Of a stretch of DNA of 64,000 nucleotides, positions 1 through 11,007 are shown one piece after another (the first letter of the stretch is position 1; each line of letters begins with the position of its first letter). This DNA comes from Phlyctochytrium arcticum (Eukaryota; Chytridiomycota; Chytridiomycetes; Chytridiales; Chytridiaceae): positions 992,001-1,056,000 of the forward strand of contig JAHLKI010000006.1 of assembly GCA_025602905.1 (NCBI GenBank). The letters are read 5' to 3'. The translations under genes and the position numbers were made by a program. Below the pieces are notes generated by a model. It did not search any database. It was not told the origin of the DNA and saw only the letters and a program-made list of their open reading frames with translations.

Positions 1-412
1 TTAGCCCGACCGCTGTCGCGCGCGAGAAAGTAGACGGCACCGACACCGAGCATGATGGCGAGAAGAATACCAAGAATTCCAATTCTGGTGGAATGAAGCT
101 ATTGTAAGAAGACCGTACAAACTGCGGGGCATGAGAAACGCTGTCATCTTACCCGATGGCAATGCCGCAAGCTGGTGAATCCGCGTTAAAGAAGCGGCCG
201 CCATTTACGATCTTGTAGTCAGAGGCATACAAGAGACTAAAAGAGCCGTATGTAAGTATGCTTCTTCAGAAATTCCGAGCACCGTTGACTTACCATATTC
301 CTTCTGAGCCAAATTGGGCGTTGGTAGATATTCCACCTGTGAATATTGAGGCAAGAATCAGCAGCACCAAGTAGAGTGCTGCCCAAGCAACAGTTCGTAT
401 GTCGACCAGCAT
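1..412 (-). CDS. partial hypothetical membrane protein (continues past window start)
   Basis: The gene is not recognised. An ATG at 412 opens an exon coding for an N-terminal hydrophobic segment (around WAALYLVLLILASIF), followed by a good GTAAGT donor near 296 and a ...TTTTAG acceptor near 240. A second exon continues in frame through a Cys- and Gly-containing stretch (DYKIVNGGRFFNADSPACG). A further exon near the window edge appears to code for a second membrane segment (GILGILLAIMLGVGAVYFLA), though I could not settle the phase of the last junction. This suggests a small protein with two membrane helices. The 3' end may lie outside the window. Splice assignment and function are uncertain. 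Confidence 0.45.
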
Positions 413-1431
413 AATTGTCGTTTTTTGTCCAGTTGTTGCGAAGGGGGTAGCGTCGCAAGATGAGTCCTGATAAGAGCGGGGAGCAGCGGAGACCAAAGTC
501 GTTTATACTCCTTGCACTCTATTCCGGCAATTTCTAGAGACAGCAAAAGCCACTACGCCTTTTTGCCCAAGTTCTGCAAAAGGAAAAGAAAAAAGAAAGC
601 TCGGTCTAATATGACGGTGCAATGAAACGCCAGGGTGCGGCCGTTCAGTGCTGCGCAGGTTGGCCGCACGCCACAGTATTGCCATGGCAACAGCGGCGGC
701 TATATATGCTCGACAGCACCAGATCTGAAAAACTTTACAACTTACCACGCCAGCTCAGGCATCAAATTCTCTGGCCCAATGCTTTCCTAGGGACGGGCTG
801 GGGTGTTCTGAGCGGCGGAGACCGAATGCATTATAAACAAGGAGTCTGACCCTTTTTGGAAGTCTTGCTCTTTCAACCAGGTGCAACATCCGTGATCTTT
901 CCGGTGTGATACGTGATGCTTGGGGATGGGGAGAAGGTCTATAACAACCCACCAAAATCAATATTTCCAGAGCCGACTCTTGTATAATGAACTACCTCAG
1001 CTTCACAGTCTTCACGGCAGTTATAAGGAATGTTGTCAACGGGCCTTGTAGTCTTTCCCACAACATACCAGTTGACCATTTGGCGTTCTTCGAACGTGGA
1101 TGGCACCGTGCATACAAGCGGCCTCACTGCTTCATACATACGCTTTCACAGTGCCGGTATTATTTGAACACACTGCCGAACATTCAGAGACGAAGTCCAT
1201 CGTATGCCTTGTATGCAGTACACTGTACACCGTATCTAAAGCGTCCGTATGATACATCCCTCCACGTCCAGCATTCTCAAACGGCCACTTCATCACAGTG
1301 TGCTATAAATTTGATCCAGCTATCTGTCATAAGAACCGATCAATCCAAGAGAAGATCTCTAAGCATTGAGCTGTCGTCTCTCAAACTCTGAGTGGGCGAC
1401 GCTAACGTAGATCCCGCGGACGGACGATGAC
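413..1431. other. intergenic region between divergent genes
   Basis: About 1 kb between the minus-strand membrane-protein gene and ARP6 on the plus strand. It must hold both promoters. Open frames here (for example on the plus strand at 987-1391) have no recognisable domains and biased composition, and I see no repeats or RNA gene. Confidence 0.5.
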
Positions 1432-3306
1432 ATGTCAAAGCTCCTCCTTCTTGACAATGGGGCCTTCAATATCAAGGCAGGCATTCCTGGAATACCTTCC
1501 TCGCTAAGGTACAAACCCCCTTGAGTACTGTTCAAACGAGCACGTTGTTAAACCAAAGATTGAATTTCAAAGCCTTTATCGAAACGGTATTGCCAAGAAT
1601 CGCGGAGGTCGGCAGACGTATGTGGGAGATCAAATATTCTCTGCACCAGAAGTCTCTGGGCTGCAGTTTCGGTCGTCTTTCGAGAAGGTAAGAGTTCCTT
1701 TACTAAAGATCTCGAAAATCATAAACAAATCTCTGGATACAGGGCTACCTCAACGACTGGGGATGCCAGCGCGATGTATGGGAAAGGATTCTAAACAATG
1801 AATCGCTGAGTGTAAGTGAAGTGTTCCCTATATCACTACCGCAGAAGGGACGGCTGAACCTCTCAAAAGATAGACCCGAGCGATACGACGTTGACTTTGA
1901 CCGAGCCGTACTTTAATTTCCCAAACATTCGGCGATCATATGATGAGGTTGTTTTTGAAGAATATGGATTTGCTCAATACTTTCGGACGAGTGGTATTAT
2001 CAGTAGCCGCTTTGTCTCGCTGTACAATGAAGATTCTGAGATGTGTCAACAGCGGCAGCTTTGAGCGCCAAGAAGGACACCCTGGAAGGGAAAGACTGCA
2101 CGCTGGTTGTTGATTCCGGACACTCCCATACGCATATCATACCAACCATAGGGGGCGAGCCGGTTTGGGAAGCTGTAAAGAGGTGAGATGACCGCAAGAC
2201 GTAATTCATAATTGTCTTTGATGCTGACGTCCAATTCAGGATTGATGTCGGTGGAAAGCTCCTTACAAACTGCCTTAAAGAAGCTATATCATTCCGGTAC
2301 GCTCCATCTATCTTTGAAGTAGGACTTGGCTAACTGAACGCTGTTTTTAGTCAATGGGATATGATGAATGAGACGATGTTGATCAATGAAATTAAGGAAA
2401 GGTGCTGCTTTGTATCGAGCAACTTCTCCGCCGACTTGAAACGCACAAAGTGAGTATACAATGTTCGTGTCCGTCCTGTACGAGACCAACAAAACCTGAC
2501 CAAACAGAGCATTGGATCCCGCTCTACAGTTAAAATATGTTTTGCCAAACAGCAGTATTTCTTCACCAGCCGGATTTGTCTTGGTAACGTTGTAACATAG
2601 GACCTCACCTCCTCTAAGTGTTCTCAACTGACTATTCATCTAGGCTTCTGAAACGGAAGTCCATCCGGATTGGCAACTACTTGAGTTGAATAATGAACGT
2701 TTTACTGTACCCGAACTTCTTTTCCACCCCTCTGACATTGGTACGTTCGCCCAAGTTTGTGACTTGACGCGGAAATTAAATATCCTGTCCACAGGAATTG
2801 ACCAAGCGGGCTTGGCTGAAGCAATCGTGCAATCAGTGAAAGAGATTGAGATAGGTAAATAGTCGTGGTATTATGTATCAGTAAGGTGACTAAAATTTCT
2901 ACAGAGTGGCAAGGGTTGATGTACAGTAATATTCTGCTAACAGGGGGTTGCATGTCCCTCCCCGGAGTTCGAGAACGATTGTGGGTATAATAACGGCAAC
3001 ATTAGTGATTCTTTTTCACTGACATCTTGATATGAAGAGAAACCGCGTTACGATCGATGGCTCCTTGTGAGACTCCCGTCAGAGTAAAGTTGCCTCAGCG
3101 GTACGTGACTGGCCGAGCGCAGAGTCGAACGGTCCATCTGATGCATGATTGATAGGCCGGCTACTTGTGCATGGGAATATGGGAGTCAATGGATCACCAA
3201 CGCTCCTGAAGACTTCGAGAAAAATTGCGTTACACGCGAGGAGTACATGGAGAACGGTCCGATAGCGTGCGAATATCGATTCCATTCGGGGCGGACGAGG
3301 ATTTGA
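1432..3306 (+). CDS. ARP6: actin-related protein 6 (Arp6)
   Basis: Arp6 is a nuclear actin-fold subunit of the SWR1/SRCAP chromatin remodeller, which deposits H2A.Z. The start ATG at 1432 opens MSKLLLLDNGAFNIKAGIPG, the first phosphate-binding strand of the actin fold. Later exons carry signatures that align with Arp6 rather than actin: TYVGDQIFSAPEVSGL, SSFEKGYLNDWGCQRDVWE, LTEPYFNFPNIRRSYDEVVF, DVGGKLLTNCLKEAIS, the FHPSDIGIDQAGLAEAI block and LLTGG. The C-terminus has the Arp6-type WEYGSQWITNAPEDFEKNCV then TREEY, and stops at 3306. There are many introns of about 50-60 bp. Coding length is about 400 residues, the usual size for the family. The gene converges on a PRELI-family gene with 43 bp between stops. 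Identification is by motif comparison from memory; exon edges are approximate. Confidence 0.9.
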
Positions 3307-3349
3307 ACTGACTGTGGATGTGGATGAAGTATACGGGATGCCGCTTGGT

Positions 3350-3989
3350 TCAATTCTTGACTCCGTGCGCGAGACGATCAACAACGTGAAGTAAACCTTT
3401 GGAGCTTCTGACAGTGTTGTCTTTGAACTTCAGCAACCCAAATCCTTCGATCTTGGACTTTATTGGGGCCCACCCAGTATTTGATATTATTTGCACATCA
3501 ACTCGCACTTCGGTCCAATCATTTCGCTCCGGATGTAGTTGGAACGTCTGCGTCTCTTGGACCAACATCAATTTTGTATGCGAGAGATTCCTAGTAGTGG
3601 TAACCATCGTTCGTGACTTTGGGTCCACAGTTGACTGTTCCAGGATGAAAGCTTCGGGGACATTCAAAAGCTGAACGGCGACGTTAGATACAGGCACGTA
3701 AACTCGCTCAAAACGGGTGACTATACCGATCGTCCCCATTTTGGGATGTACCCAGATTTTAAAAATATCCTCGTTGTCGTCATGGCGCCTTTGTGTAAAA
3801 GTTGAGCATAGTTTCGGATACTTTCCTGAGATGATCACACTTACCGCTGATTGGGTCGACTGTACGATCAATCACATCGGAAGATAGGACATGGGACGCA
3901 AATGGATTTGGGTACTTTTGCCATACCGCCTGTGTGACTGTAGGCCAGTCGTACCGGTAAGCCCACGTTGTTGAGAAGAACTTGACCAT
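3350..3989 (-). CDS. PRELI/MSF1 (Ups) family mitochondrial lipid-transfer protein
   Basis: PRELI/Ups proteins shuttle phosphatidic acid or phosphatidylserine across the mitochondrial intermembrane space in complex with Mdm35/TRIAP1. Exon 1 (3989-3845) begins MVKFFSTTWAYRYDWPTVTQ and continues AVWQKYPNPFASHVLSSDVI, the family's N-terminal signature. Exon 2 (3788-3727) reads MTTTRIFLKSGYIPKWGRS, where the family has its TRLL..G..P.W block. Exon 3 (3670-3350) has the typical STVDPKSRTMVTTTRNLSHT and WTEVRVDVQI segments and ends at a stop at 3350. The two introns have clean GTAAGT...AAAG and GTATAG...TCAG borders and the joins keep frame. The total is about 175 residues, normal for the family. 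The sequence does not say whether it is the Ups1, Ups2 or PRELID3 type. Confidence 0.9.
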
Positions 3990-4206
3990 CCTGCAGATGT
4001 GCCGGCCAGTTGGAACCACAATCTCCACCGTTTCGGTGTCGAGATTTCTATGCAAAACGTTGGAACAAAAAAGTTGAATGGAGCGGAATTGGAAATTGGA
4101 ATTTCAATTTCGAAACTTCCATCCACGTGAATGCAACACGTGACCTGTTGACAGATCGTGTTGGTGATTGAATTGGCTTTCTGACCCTCTATCACACCCA
4201 GCAGAA

Positions 4207-5610
4207 ATGGCTACCGTCGGTATGTGGATGGATAGCTATCACAGCTATGCTCTTGGCGAGGGATCTCATTGGCATCTTTTGAGCAGCAGCAGAAAAACCG
4301 TTGCCTATGCACTACAGCCTGCTTGCAGGTAAAGTTTCATCTCACTACTAGGAAAATGTCAAAGTTTTGATGCAAGTGGATAGGTGCTATTGCTGGAGTC
4401 ACTGAGATCCTGGCTATGTACCCTTTGGATGTTGTCAAGACAAGACAGCAGCTTGCAGTTGGTGGAGGGGCGAGCGGGTCAATCATCGGCACATTCAAAT
4501 CTATGATCAAAGCTGAGGGGTATATGGTGTTTGTTTATACTCGTGCATGTTTGATCTGACATGTGATGCATCTTTAGGTTCCCATCTCTGTATCGAGGTA
4601 GAGCAGCCGTAGACACATCCTTGCTATGTTGGACTGAGTTACTTACCACGACTTGAAGGAATTGCACCTCCTATATTGGTTGAAGCGCCTAAGCGAGCCA
4701 TCAAGTTTGGCGCCAATGATGCGGTGAGTATACGTTTATCATCAGCATAATGGCAGAACGCTAATGTCATAATGATGGTATAGTACCGCACACTTTACAA
4801 GCGCAAGTTCGGTTTCAAGGACAGCCAACCCCTCGCTGTACTGACTGGTGTCAGCGCCGGAGCCACTGAAGCTGTTGTTGTGGTGTCATTCGATTTGATC
4901 AAAATCCGACTTCAGGACAAGAACAATGTAAGTTTGTCTCGTCCTTCGTAGCATGTCATGGATGACTTATGGTATACTTTAGGCCGGCAAATACAAGAAC
5001 ACGTGGGTTTTTGGAATCCTGCAACATGTCTGAAGTCATCTAACATTTTCTTGCTACAGCATGGATTGTGTAGGCAAAATCATGCAAGAGGAGGGAATTC
5101 GAGGTTTCTTTAAGGGATTCGAAGCAACAGTATGGCGACACGCTGTGTGGAACGGCGGCTACTTTGGTGTCATCAGTGCTGTTCGTCAAGCCCTTCCTGA
5201 GCCTGAGACAAAGCAAGGAGTGTTACTGAAGAACTTTGTTTGCGGAAGTATTGGAGGGACAGTCGGCACAATTTTGAACGTAGTGCATTTGATGCAGACT
5301 TATTTTTCGGACCAGGCCTTTTGTTGACGTTTTTTGCATTCTAGACACCTTTCGATGTCGTCAAGACCCGGGTGCAATCCCAAGTTAGCCCTCCTTACAA
5401 GTATGGCTGGGCCATTCCATCCATCATGACCATCGCCCGTGAAGAAGGACGCGCGGCACTGTACAAAGGTATACCCTAGCCAATACTTTGGGTAAAACCG
5501 CGACTCATCAACCGATTATAGGCTTCCTGCCCAAGGTGCTGCGATTGGGCCCAGGTGGAGGAATCTTGCTCGTTGTTTATGACACTGTCACAACGTACAT
5601 GCGCAAGTAA
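4207..5610 (+). CDS. mitochondrial 2-oxodicarboxylate carrier (SLC25A21/Odc1-like)
   Basis: This is an inner-membrane solute carrier, most like the Odc1/Odc2/SLC25A21 group that exchanges 2-oxoadipate and 2-oxoglutarate in lysine metabolism. The three mitochondrial-carrier signatures are visible: MYPLDVVKTRQQ in repeat 1, SFDLIKIRLQDKNNAGKYKN in repeat 2 and TPFDVVKTRVQSQ in repeat 3. Matrix-side EEG.RGFFKGFEA and EEGRAALYKGFLPKVLRLGP motifs follow repeats 2 and 3. The GPGGGILLVVYD stretch near the C-terminus is typical of the oxodicarboxylate group. The start ATG is at 4207 and the stop at 5608-5610. At least seven short introns interrupt it. Substrate assignment is inferred from motif resemblance; the carrier family itself is certain. 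Confidence 0.88.
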
Positions 5611-5783
5611 GTCCTCGTCTTTGCAAATGGAGCAAGTGGGCCGTGTGTTGAACTCTTGCAATGTAGACATCTCCTATAGGGGACCAAATCTAGCATTACA
5701 CGACACGCACATACTGACTGACTCAACAAGTTGTTCTTCATATGATATTTACTTATTCATTATAAAACAAGCACTGCCCGCAC

Positions 5784-6209
5784 TCATGCAAACGGATCGT
5801 CCGATGATGGATTCTCCGACTTTTTCCCGCTTGCGTTCTGAACCTCCGCCAGTTGGCTGGTCAAAGATTTCGGTTTTATGCTGGAAAAAGGTCATGTAAG
5901 CTTTAAATGACAATGATGAGGGGAGGTGGGAGACATACCGGCTGAGAAGATGCCCACGCTTGGCCTCAATCTTTTGGGAAGCAGGTGACTGGATATTGTC
6001 CGTCGGACTCTTCAAATGACTACTTGTGATATTTACTAAGACCCTTCGCCATCTCAAAGCTTGTTCTTTACGCACCTGGGTTGCTGTTGAAACTTGCCAA
6101 GTGGATGCCCAAGAGGAAACTTGCGGAGCTCGGCAGGGGCCTGTGATGTTTGTGCCTGGCCCTCTGCTGCCGAGTCCTGCTTGACCTGACCTTCTTTTGC
6201 TGACAACAT
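5784..6209 (-). CDS. small hypothetical protein, spliced
   Basis: The function is not recognised. The best spliced model starts at ATG 6209 (MLSAKEGQVKQDSAAEGQ), splices at a GTGCGT donor near 6077 to an acceptor near 6020, and splices again at GTATGT near 5940 to a TTTCCAG acceptor near 5883. It ends NPSSDDPFA at a stop at 5784. The joined frame gives about 105 residues, rich in Lys, Ser, Gln and Pro and with no membrane segment. It is preferred over a longer unspliced frame in the same place because both introns have proper borders and the product has even composition. The gene converges on the carrier gene, with about 170 bp between stops. Confidence 0.5.
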
Positions 6210-6454
6210 TTTCCGGCAAACTCGGTGAGAAATTCGTTGCAGTTCTCACCACCAAAGCCCGGGTTGCCAAAATTCTTGTGCCGCGTCCACGCGCGTAGAT
6301 GTCCGTAATTTCGGACAAGCCTGAGAACTTTTTGACGGCGGTTCACCCTCAGCGCATCCAGACCTATATATAGAGATCTCAGAATGGAAAGAAAGTTTCA
6401 AGTGCTTTGGAGAAAGAGGAAGAACTCGGCCAAGGTAGCAAGCACGTTCTGATC

Positions 6455-9400
6455 TGGATGTATTTCGCCGACTACAAGACCTTTCTGTCAACAGCGTGCG
6501 CGTTGGGACTCCGATGGCTTCTTGGTTATTAATAACGCACGAGGAACTTTGTTGGACTCGGACGGCAAATCGTAGGGAAGTTGTTGTGGATAACGCGTGC
6601 TGTAGATCCTCACTGGCCATATTTTTCTCCAGGCTCGGATCACGTACTTACACTGCTCTCCCGGCGTTTGAGAGTGGAGAAAATGGTGTTATTGGGCAAT
6701 TTGACTATGAAGTGAAGTACTAGTCAGATCCCAAAGCATCCGTTGTGCTTACTCTGGAGTGTAGATTGAGGATGTCTTCACCGGGACGATTGCTCAAGCT
6801 GACCAAAACGCCATTGTATCATCTTCTCCTATAGGTCCGCTCAATCTGCACTACAGCCTTCTCCTTTGCTGACCAAAAAGCACAGTCGACAAGATTATCA
6901 AACCCACCGCCCTGATTAAGTTTAAAAAGTTTACTGAAGTCACCAATGTATCAACGTCGGAGAGATTTTCTCCCCGTCATTCGCCATTAGCTGCTGGTTC
7001 CTTTGTGCTTCCGAAGCCACCTCTTGCTGATTCCAGGTTCACAACTTGAAGCCGGCTGCTCGTCAATACGAATACTAACTAAGTAGCTGTGAAGTAACGT
7101 CATTGAAGTGGTCGTCGACCCGTTGTTGGCCCGTATGTTGAAGGGACATCAAAAAATTGGAGTCAAGTTTTTGTACGAAAGGTGCTAGTCTGATACATCT
7201 TTTGTTTATGATTTGACACCGCGCGTAACTGACGATTTTTCAAGCGTGATGGGCTGGAAAGGTAAAAGGAAAGTCAAGGGAAATAACTTACTTCATTCAA
7301 AACGGTTTCTTCCAAACAGAGCCACCCTTTCAAGGTGCCATTCTGGCAGATGAAATGGGACTTGGTATTTCTTCAAACGAGATGTGTCTGGCGGATGTCG
7401 TTGATCATTGAAATGTGCGGCTAGGCAAATCTCTACAAATTATCGTACTAGTATGGACCCTGCTCAAGCAAACCCCGTTGGCAGGAGCTTCCAATATCGC
7501 GAAAAAAGGTGGATAGGAATGCGCGGCAAATTCTTGCGCTAACATTTCCAAAGTGATGGTTGCATGCCCCGCCACCCTTCTAGGCCATTGGAAGGCAGAG
7601 TTCGAGAAATGGTTGGGAAAAACAAGGATTCGAGGTACATTAATCACTCGCCAAGGGATGTGTCTCCTTTATTCAGCGAGCTGCAGTCGTCATAGCAAAC
7701 GAGCGGGAGGACATAACAGACTTTGAACGCGGCCGTGTGCATGACGTGATGCTGATCAGCTATGACCGTGCGCGAACATGCAAAGATCTGCTGCAAGGTC
7801 TATCCGTAAATCTTTTGGTCTGCGATGAAGGTGTGATCGCAAACAGTGGGACAACAGAAGTTTTGCTGACAAATGAGGAAGGGCATCGTTTGAAAAACCC
7901 GAAATCCCAAGCGTACGAAGCTCTGAACATCTTGCAGACGCGCAAGCGCATAATTGTTACTGGCACTCCTATCCAGGTTCCTTTCTCGGATGAAAATGAT
8001 TGATGACGGGGCGAAGGGACTGAACGATCTGGTTAGAACTGTTTGATGGAAGTCCATGCATTGGTGGACTTTGTCAGTCCTGGTATCCTTGGTTCTGCAA
8101 AGACATTCCAGGTACGGGCTAAGCAATCGGAGGGATATCTCTCACAACCGACGTCGATTCTGTAGGATCAATTTGGGGCTCACATTGGTAATCTGCAAGA
8201 ATTGGATCGCTCGGCTCCCGAAACAGAGAAAGGCTCCGAGATCCTTGAGGAGCTAAGGAAACGCATGCAGAGCTTTATGTTGCGGAGGACAGTTGCAGAT
8301 ATCGCTTCAGAGCTCCCAGAAAAGAAAGAATTCACTCTCGTCTGCGAAATGACTGAGACACAATGCACGGAGTACAAGGCAGCACTGGAAGAAGCTGAGC
8401 CCACGAAAAGCCTTGATGCTGCTGAGAGTAGCAAGCCGAATATCTTGCAGTTCTTGGGGAATTTGCGGCAAATTGCCAGTTGCGCCAAAATAACGGAAGA
8501 TGGGCCAAGCAAGCTCGCTGTGTCCGGTAACTTATTCTATTTATACCATCAAAGCGATCTATTCTCATTGCATACAGGAAAAATCATTGTCCTGAGAAAT
8601 CTTGTAGCCAATATCAGAAAGACGACTTCTGAAAAGGTTTGGAATAGTTTGCGTTGCATGTGCGGCGGAGTAGCTTGATGAATTTGCATGGGTTGTTAGG
8701 TTGTATTGGTATCACATTGGACCAACAGTTTGGACCTCATGGAAAAACTCTGCATTCAGCAAAATTGGCCCTTCCTCAGGTTTGACGCAAAACCAAGAGC
8801 ACTGACACGCGTCGATTCTGAGTCCTTCCAGGATTGATGGCCAAACTCCACCCTCTGAGCGGCAGCCCCTTGTAGATCTATTCAATTCGTCACCATCTCA
8901 CTTTATATTTCTCTTGAGCATCAAAGCCGGCGGTACTGGTCTCAATCTTACTGGCGCTTCTCGGATGGTTATTTTTGACTTGGACTGGTAACTTTGCTTT
9001 ACAAACTCGAGGCAAAATACTGACGTTCATTCTAGGAACCCGAGTCATTTCCAACAGGGTAATTGTAGGCTTTCTCGCTGATTGGGTATCACGCTTCAAT
9101 TTTCTCCGTTTAGTGAAAGCTCGAATTTGGCGATTGGGGCAGGAGAGGAAAGTCTTCGTCTACACACTTCTGGCGTAAGTAAGACTTCCCTTCAAAGATG
9201 CTATTTATGAACTTCCATTTTCAGGGCTGGCACGATCGACGAAATGCTGTACAAAACCCAGGCTAGAAAATTAAGGCTGTCCGACGCCGTTCTAGATGAT
9301 GGCTTTATGGAAAGCACAAGTCAGAATGATATTTCCGAGCTCCGTGCGATTCGGAACTTTAAGACATCTATTTTGGCTGCCGCAGGTGCATTCGGTGAAG

Positions 9401-9531
9401 GACATTACGACCTGACCCTCAAGGTTGGAGAGGCGGGGTCGCGCGCGACGCACAAGACATTGATGAGCATGGATAGCCACTTGGGTACAAGCCTGGACAG
9501 AGTCTTGCATATTATCAGTCAATCCTATTAA
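6455..9531 (+). CDS. Rad54B/Rdh54-like SNF2 DNA translocase
   Basis: This is an SF2/SNF2 ATPase of the Rad54 group, which remodels Rad51/Dmc1 filaments and joint molecules in homologous recombination. The N-terminal part has the Rad54B/Rdh54-type block WDSDGFLVINN and LLDSDGK, then LGSRTYTA...FDYEV. The helicase core follows: GHQKIGVKFLYERVMGW, GAILADEMGLG spliced to KSLQIIVLVWTLLKQ (Walker A), DEG spliced to GHRLKNPKSQAYEALN (DEGH box), RIIVTGTPIQ, RRTVADIASELPEKKEF, SIKAGGTGLNLTGASRMVIF and ARIWRLGQERKVFVYTLL (arginine finger motif VI). The C-terminus DEMLYKTQARKLRLSDAVLD is also Rad54-like. There are a dozen or so short introns, and the DEGH motif itself is split by one. The 5' end is uncertain because the first exon may start upstream of about 6455. 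The choice of Rad54B over Rad54 rests on the N-terminal block. Confidence 0.82.
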
Positions 9532-10172
9532 AAGAGACGAACGAGAACCTATTATTTGCACGTTTCATGGCGGAGGCTGCTTCGGGCGCGGTTATTGGGT
9601 GGGATAGCAGCGAACGGAAAAAGTGAAGGAGGGGTCTAGCACTCTTTGATTTGTTATTATTTCATATAAAGAGCATCTTGTTAGATATTTAAAATGCGTT
9701 ATTACAGAGCGAACATTTGTGACGGTGCTAAGCGATTGGTCAGAAGACATACAAATGGCTGTATATCATCTAAACGTTGGAGCCGGGGTCATGCTCTAAT
9801 ACTCCACTTTCGGCGTAGCATTTTTGGGGTTCGCCGTTGACAAATGTCATTTTCTGGATTTCGGAACTGAAAATTCCCGCGGTCCAGCGAATTACTAATT
9901 AGCCTTGCAGATGCAATCAAATTCACTGCTTCGACACTCGTTAGACTCATTATCTCATGCACCTGGACACGTGGTCCTTGTGAGAATCAATACAAGCAAC
10001 ATTGCCGCACTCTATGTTTGCGAATGTAGACGTCTTCGGTGGGTCGTCCCTTGCAAATGCACCCGTGGTGTAGCACTTGCATTGGGCCCTGCAAGGATTG
10101 TGGCGGATCACCTTTATGCGCCGCGAGAGATGTTCCGCATATATTGCAGTTTGTGCGTGGTGCAGATGAGAG
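9532..10172. other. intergenic, no recognised feature
   Basis: This is 3' flank of the Rad54B-like gene. Small open frames occur on both strands but none has a recognisable domain or convincing splice structure. Confidence 0.4.
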
Positions 10173-10544
10173 TCATCCACAGGAATCGAGTTTTGAATCC
10201 ATGACGTCAACCGCCTCAAAATGGGAGTAAAGGTCTTCCTTCCGGTATCTTCTAAACGTGCTATCCCATTGGATCCACTTCTGGTCTTTGGTGATAGGAG
10301 AAGACCTGATAACAATGATCATATTGGGTGATCGTATATGACATATGCACTTGCATGGCGATGATGGAATATCAACTCCGCGAATCACACCGACTTCATT
10401 CGAATCTATTCGTCTCCGTGGATGGTTGACGCTGCCATCCGATACGTAATTGCAAAAACGCTCGGAGTATCTTGCTGGGTTCATGAAAGACTGCATCATT
10501 CGAGAAGTAAATTCCATGCGATGGCATTGACGATATCCGTACAC
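10173..10544 (-). CDS. hypothetical protein, weak support
   Basis: An open frame of 123 codons, with likely ATG starts at 10544 or 10517. It contains a possible 45-bp GT-AG intron (about 10355-10310) that preserves the frame. The product is Arg/Ser-rich with scattered Cys and no family I recognise. It could be the first exons of a longer gene, because a second frame continues downstream to about 9950 with a Cys-rich ending. It could equally be spurious. Confidence 0.3.
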   Translation of the reverse strand: MYGYRQCHRMEFTSRMMQSFMNPARYSERFCNYVSDGSVNHPRRRIDSNEVGVIRGVDIPSSPCKCICHIRSPNMIIVIRSSPITKDQKWIQWDSTFRRYRKEDLYSHFEAVDVMDSKLDSCG

Positions 10545-10620
10545 GAGACATTCAAGCTGAGCTGGACAATGGGTTGCTTGATGACGAATGACACACCGTA
10601 GTATTCAACCGTTCAGAACT

Positions 10621-10929
10621 CTAAGAGTCATATTTTCCTTTACGTGAACTGAAAGTGAAGATGCACGACTGTAAGGCCTCTGCTGTTGCTCGAGACCTAT
10701 CGCTCAGCTCCAAAGTAGAGTTGCGCAAGCGATCCAGAGTAATACGTGTTCTATCTACTGCCGTTTCGCTCGTCGCAAACGATTTACAGCTTTTGGACAG
10801 GATATCGTGAGCGGGCACTAGCGTACGCGTGCAAAGCTGAACAGCGCTGGAAAGGCAGTCTTGTCCAAAGGAATGTAACGTTGGCTTGGCGTGTGATAAG
10901 AGGTTGGCGGATGTACCGGGTGCTGACAT
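10621..10929 (-). CDS. small helical hypothetical protein
   Basis: ATG at 10929 (MSAPGTSANLLSHAKPTLHS) opens a 102-residue frame without introns. Its composition (Ser, Thr, Leu, Arg, Glu) and spacing suggest one long amphipathic helix in the middle and C-terminal part. It is divergent from the PXA-domain gene, with starts only 78 bp apart, so a shared promoter is likely. The size and helical nature recall small trafficking-complex subunits (BLOC-1-like), but no motif supports naming it. Confidence 0.4.
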   Translation of the reverse strand: MSAPGTSANLLSHAKPTLHSFGQDCLSSAVQLCTRTLVPAHDILSKSCKSFATSETAVDRTRITLDRLRNSTLELSDRSRATAEALQSCIFTFSSRKGKYDS

Positions 10930-11007
10930 TGCCGATGAGTGGGCGCTACGAATGATCTCTGTCAAGATTGAATTCTGTGTACGAAACGTTTGGGACGATT
11001 GCGCTGG

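Noticed and set aside
987..1391. Plus-strand open frame of 134 codons upstream of ARP6
   Set aside because: Composition rich in His, Ser, Tyr and Arg, no domain, and it lies where the ARP6 promoter must be.
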